NCBI GenBank assembly: GCA_010025475.1
Contig: RGTE01000057.1
Span: forward strand, 1-7,155
Origin: Verrucomicrobiota bacterium
Lineage (GTDB): Bacteria; Verrucomicrobiota; Verrucomicrobiia; Methylacidiphilales; Verrucolacustridaceae
Direction of reading: 5' to 3'
Length of the DNA: 7,155 bases
Both the position numbers and the translations under genes were made by a program. The notes under the pieces are model-generated. The model saw nothing but the letters and a program-made list of their open reading frames with translations, ran no database searches and was not told where the DNA came from. Position 1 is the stretch's first letter. Each line of letters opens with the position of its first letter. This document shows positions 4,622-7,155 of the stretch, piece after piece.

Positions 4622-6660
4622 CCCACCTCGGCGTAAGGAACCGTTTCGGGGAGCACGAGGGCCAGGTCCCGTTCCACTCCCGGAAAACTGCTGATCTCGC
4701 GGTTTTCCGCAAGCTTGCCGGAGGCGGATCCCAGGGGAATTTCCCCCACCCAGACGGGGATTTTTAATCCGGCCTGCTTTTTCTCCGCGGCTCCGACCTC
4801 GCGTAACTTTGGCTCCGTGGAAATCCCGGGAAACCGGGCCCGCAACTCCTCCACCACCCCTTTCAGGCTGAACCAGCCGGCTTGATCCTCCTTTTCCTGC
4901 CAATCCACGGGCCGCTCGCGCCCGGCCACCAACAGGGCCAGGCGGATTTCCTCCTTCCCCCCCTCCCCCACCACCCGGCCGATTTCGAAAAGCTTCAGAT
5001 CGGTCATCCCTCGGGACACATTCCGACCGGCGGATCCCAGAATTCCCGGAATCAGGGAACTGCGCAGAGCCGCCGCCTCAGGTCCGGCCGGGACTGAAAG
5101 TTTCACAGCCGTTTTATCTTCCTTGCGAACCAGGCTTCCGGTCAGCGTCTCCGAGTATCCACGCTCGGTCAAAAAGGTACGGATCCGCCGGCGGCGCCGG
5201 TCTTCGCGATCCTCCGCGGAGTCGCCTTCTGCCAGCGGATCCAGCATGGAAGGCACCTGATCCAGATTTTCGAGACGCACAAGTTCCTCAATCAGATCCA
5301 TCTCCTCGCGGATATCCTCACGCCAGCTTGGAGGAATCCAGCCGTCGCCCTTGGCCTCAAATCCCAAGGCGGTCAGGCGACTTTGAATTTTTTTCGGATC
5401 CAGGGCTTGGCCGATCATCTTTTCAACTTTGGACAGCCGGAGAGAAATGGCCGCACTTTCCTTCCTTTGCCCGGTTCCCACCGTCAGGGTCCCCTCCACT
5501 TTTTCCAGGGCGCCGCACTCCTGGAGCAGCCCGATCACCCGGTTCCGGGCCCGCTCCACCAAGGCGGGATCCAGGCCTCCCCGGCCAAACCGCCGCGAGG
5601 ATTCCGTGTGAAGCGACAACCTCCGCGCAGTTTTCCGAACCGTTCCGGGATGAAACCGGGCGGATTCCAAAAGAATTTTTCGGGTCCCTGAGTCGACCGA
5701 GCTCTCTTTTCCTCCCACCACCCCCGCCAAGGCCACCGGGCTCTTCCCATCGGCAATGACCAGATCCTGCGGGGTCAGCTCATGGCAGCCGCCATCCAGA
5801 CCGCCGATCTTCTCCCCCGTTTTGGCGCGACGGATATGGATCGTGTTGCCCTGGATTTTCGCGGAATCGAAGGCATGCACCGGTTGACCGATTTCCAGCA
5901 GGACGTAATTCGTCACATCCACCAACAGGCCCAAGCTGCGCATCCCGCAGGCCGCCAGCCGCTTCTTCATCCAGTCGGGGGAATCGATCCCCGCTTTAAC
6001 GGAGATGGCTGTCAGGGAGTATTGGGGGCAGTCCTTCGGATCCGTAACTTCCACTTTCCACCCTGACAAGGGATCGGCCGCAGGGGCCTGAATCGGGCGG
6101 CGATCCTTCGGCTTGGCTCCCAAGGCGGTGAATTCACGGGCCACGCCTTCCATGGAGGCAAGGTCGGCCCGATTGGGCGTGACCTCGAACTCGAGCACGG
6201 TCTCGCCGGGAAAAAGCTTTTCCAAAGGCACTCCCAGCGGGGTCTCCTTCGGCAGAAGCAGAAGCCCCTCGGCATCCTCGGCAATTCCAAGCTCCTTGGC
6301 CGAGCAAAGCATGCCTTCGGAGCTTTCCCCGCGGAGTTTGGCCGATTTGATGGTCATGCCATCGGGGAAGGCTGTGCCGGGCTTGGCCAAGGGAACAATG
6401 TCCCCCGCATTGTGGTTTTTGGCCCCGCACACCACTTGGCGGGGACCGCTCCCGTCGTCCACCTGGCAAACGGTCAGGCGGTCCGCGTTCGGATGGGGTT
6501 TCTTTTCCAGAATCTTGGCGGTGATCACACCGGGCACCTGGCTCCCTGTCGAACGCATCGAGAGGACTTCCGTGCCGCTCCGGGTGAAGCGGTCGGCCAC
6601 CTGGGCGGGAGCTTCCTGCCATTCGCACCACTCGCGCAGCCATTCGAGGGGGACTTTCAT
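4552..6660 (-). CDS. pheT: Phenylalanyl-tRNA synthetase beta subunit, C-terminally frameshifted
   Basis: PheT pairs with PheS to charge tRNA-Phe in an alpha2-beta2 enzyme. The 702-residue frame contains the N-terminal PLEWLREW segment, the EMAP-like tRNA-binding domain (about 42-150, with KPHPNADRLTVCQVD and VVCGAKN), the B3/B4 editing domain (about 211-380, with LVDVTNYVLLEIGQPVHAFD at 246-265), the B5 domain with its acidic set WREDIREEMDLIEE (446-459), the catalytic-like core (LRSSLIPGIL, LFEIGRVV) and the start of FDX-ACB (659-679). After Val679 the frame is lost; the last 23 residues (GLTGSGIP onward) are foreign. The linker before FDX-ACB (640-658) is about 20 residues shorter than in E. 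coli PheT. RFGRGGLDP (358-365 region) replaces the usual RFERGVDP. Start: the ATG at 6660 overlaps the upstream stop as ATGA. Neighbouring pheS is absent. Confidence 0.93.
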   Translation of the reverse strand: MKVPLEWLREWCEWQEAPAQVADRFTRSGTEVLSMRSTGSQVPGVITAKILEKKPHPNADRLTVCQVDDGSGPRQVVCGAKNHNAGDIVPLAKPGTAFPDGMTIKSAKLRGESSEGMLCSAKELGIAEDAEGLLLLPKETPLGVPLEKLFPGETVLEFEVTPNRADLASMEGVAREFTALGAKPKDRRPIQAPAADPLSGWKVEVTDPKDCPQYSLTAISVKAGIDSPDWMKKRLAACGMRSLGLLVDVTNYVLLEIGQPVHAFDSAKIQGNTIHIRRAKTGEKIGGLDGGCHELTPQDLVIADGKSPVALAGVVGGKESSVDSGTRKILLESARFHPGTVRKTARRLSLHTESSRRFGRGGLDPALVERARNRVIGLLQECGALEKVEGTLTVGTGQRKESAAISLRLSKVEKMIGQALDPKKIQSRLTALGFEAKGDGWIPPSWREDIREEMDLIEELVRLENLDQVPSMLDPLAEGDSAEDREDRRRRRIRTFLTERGYSETLTGSLVRKEDKTAVKLSVPAGPEAAALRSSLIPGILGSAGRNVSRGMTDLKLFEIGRVVGEGGKEEIRLALLVAGRERPVDWQEKEDQAGWFSLKGVVEELRARFPGISTEPKLREVGAAEKKQAGLKIPVWVGEIPLGSASGKLAENREISSFPGVERDLALVLPETVPYAEVGLTGSGIPREPKFPKAQFLWVAA
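4681..4709. repeat. Inverted repeat inside pheT at a suspected contraction
   Basis: CGGAAAAC (4681-4688) and GTTTTCCG (4702-4709) pair perfectly. A T-G wobble and one further G-C pair extend the stem to 10 pairs, with a 9-nt loop. In pheT this covers the codons for AENREISSFP (residues 651-660), exactly where the linker between the catalytic-like core and FDX-ACB appears about 20 residues too short. It may be chance, or a hairpin that promoted slippage in replication or assembly. Confidence 0.5.
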
Positions 6661-7133
6661 CCCGCTTTCCCTTTCCGGGCGGCGGGTTTCAATTTGGCCA
6701 TCCGGTCACGAACCTTCGCCGCCTCCTCGTACTGTTCGGTGCGGATCAGTTGCTGTAATTCGGCCTCCAGCTCGTCGTGGCCGGCTTTCTTTCTTCCCGG
6801 TCGCTTCCCGGTGTGTGCGATGCCTTTCTGCGATTCCTGCAGGGCCGCGGCCAGGGAGAGGGAAAACTTCTCGTAACACACAGCGCAGCCGAGCCGGCCG
6901 GTTTTGTTCAAGCTATCGAGAGTATAGCCACAGGCCGGACATTTCTCGGCCTCCACGGCGGTCGCGGGAGTGGACCCCATCATGAGGGCTTCGGCGGAGA
7001 GGAACCCGGAAGGATGAACCGCCCCGCTGGCGCGGGCACACTCCTCACAGAGATCGGTCCGCTTGAGTTCCCCACCCACCACCGTCGTCATGAAGACGGT
7101 GGCTGGCCGGCGGGCGCACTTCTGGCACTCCAC
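6657..7133 (-). CDS. McsA-like zinc-finger protein with UVR motif
   Basis: This 158-residue protein has four CxxC pairs: Cys3/Cys6, Cys29/Cys32, Cys65/Cys68 and Cys83/Cys86. They fit two or more structural zinc sites. The segment CPACGY, then KTGRLGCAVCYEKF (78-90) and GIAHTGKRPG (104-113) is the hallmark of McsA and its relatives. A UvrB/UvrC-type UVR helix pair follows (about 118-150; ELEAELQQLIRTEQYEEAAK, then VRDRMAKL). McsA activates the protein-arginine kinase McsB and works with ClpC in protein quality control and stress response; here no mcsB is visible, so the partner is inferred. The GTG start at 7133 gives MECQKCARRPATV, the usual McsA opening; no clear Shine-Dalgarno sequence is seen. 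The stop overlaps the pheT start by 4 nt (ATGA). The very basic tail (AARKGKAG) is unremarkable. Confidence 0.85.
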   Translation of the reverse strand: MECQKCARRPATVFMTTVVGGELKRTDLCEECARASGAVHPSGFLSAEALMMGSTPATAVEAEKCPACGYTLDSLNKTGRLGCAVCYEKFSLSLAAALQESQKGIAHTGKRPGRKKAGHDELEAELQQLIRTEQYEEAAKVRDRMAKLKPAARKGKAG

Positions 7134-7155
7134 GGCGCGTTCAGGCGGGGATTTT

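Noticed and set aside
7141..7155. Possible last codons of an upstream minus-strand gene (Lys-Ile-Pro-Ala-stop) 7 nt before the McsA-like start
   Set aside because: Five codons cannot support a gene call; a stop codon there is likely by chance.

Overview
This 7.2 kb window is G+C-rich (about 60% by eye), chromosomal and mostly housekeeping. The style of LeuC and LeuD, the OvoA-type methyltransferase and the McsA-like gene suggest an environmental bacterium of the Verrucomicrobiota/PVC group. That assignment comes from remembered family resemblance, not from a marker gene. I see no mobile element, CRISPR array, tRNA or rRNA.

Layout. (1) Positions 1-205, minus: the N-terminus of an M20-family metallopeptidase that runs off the left edge. 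(2) A short divergent intergenic stretch carries an 11-bp inverted repeat that flanks the next start codon. (3) Positions 305-1462, plus: an M29-type (aminopeptidase T-like) metalloenzyme. (4) Positions 1459-2217, plus: a stand-alone methyltransferase homologous to the C-terminal domain of the ovothiol enzyme OvoA. It appears to start at CTG inside a CTGA overlap with the M29 gene. (5) Positions 2275-4234, plus: leuC and leuD, the two subunits of isopropylmalate isomerase. (6) A convergent gap containing an intrinsic terminator for the minus strand. (7) Positions 4439-7133, minus: an McsA-like zinc/UVR protein gene coupled by an ATGA overlap to pheT, the phenylalanyl-tRNA synthetase beta subunit.

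The most unusual signal is damage in conserved genes. LeuC lacks about 17 residues (51 nt, in frame) just before its active-site CNMxxE segment. pheT is frameshifted inside its last domain: the rest of the FDX-ACB domain lies in another frame, and about 49 nt seem to be missing at the junction. A third contraction of roughly 20 codons may lie 80 nt further upstream in pheT, exactly at a strong inverted repeat. Similar-sized losses in two genes that are normally indispensable point either to an assembly artefact or to a real small-deletion process. Read mapping would decide this.

The M29 gene and the methyltransferase probably form one translationally coupled unit. Their joint function is unknown, but a detached ovothiol-type N-methyltransferase next to a non-peptide-specific metalloenzyme fold is the best candidate for new biochemistry here. 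leuCD serve leucine biosynthesis. pheT and the McsA-like gene serve tRNA charging and, probably, protein quality control.
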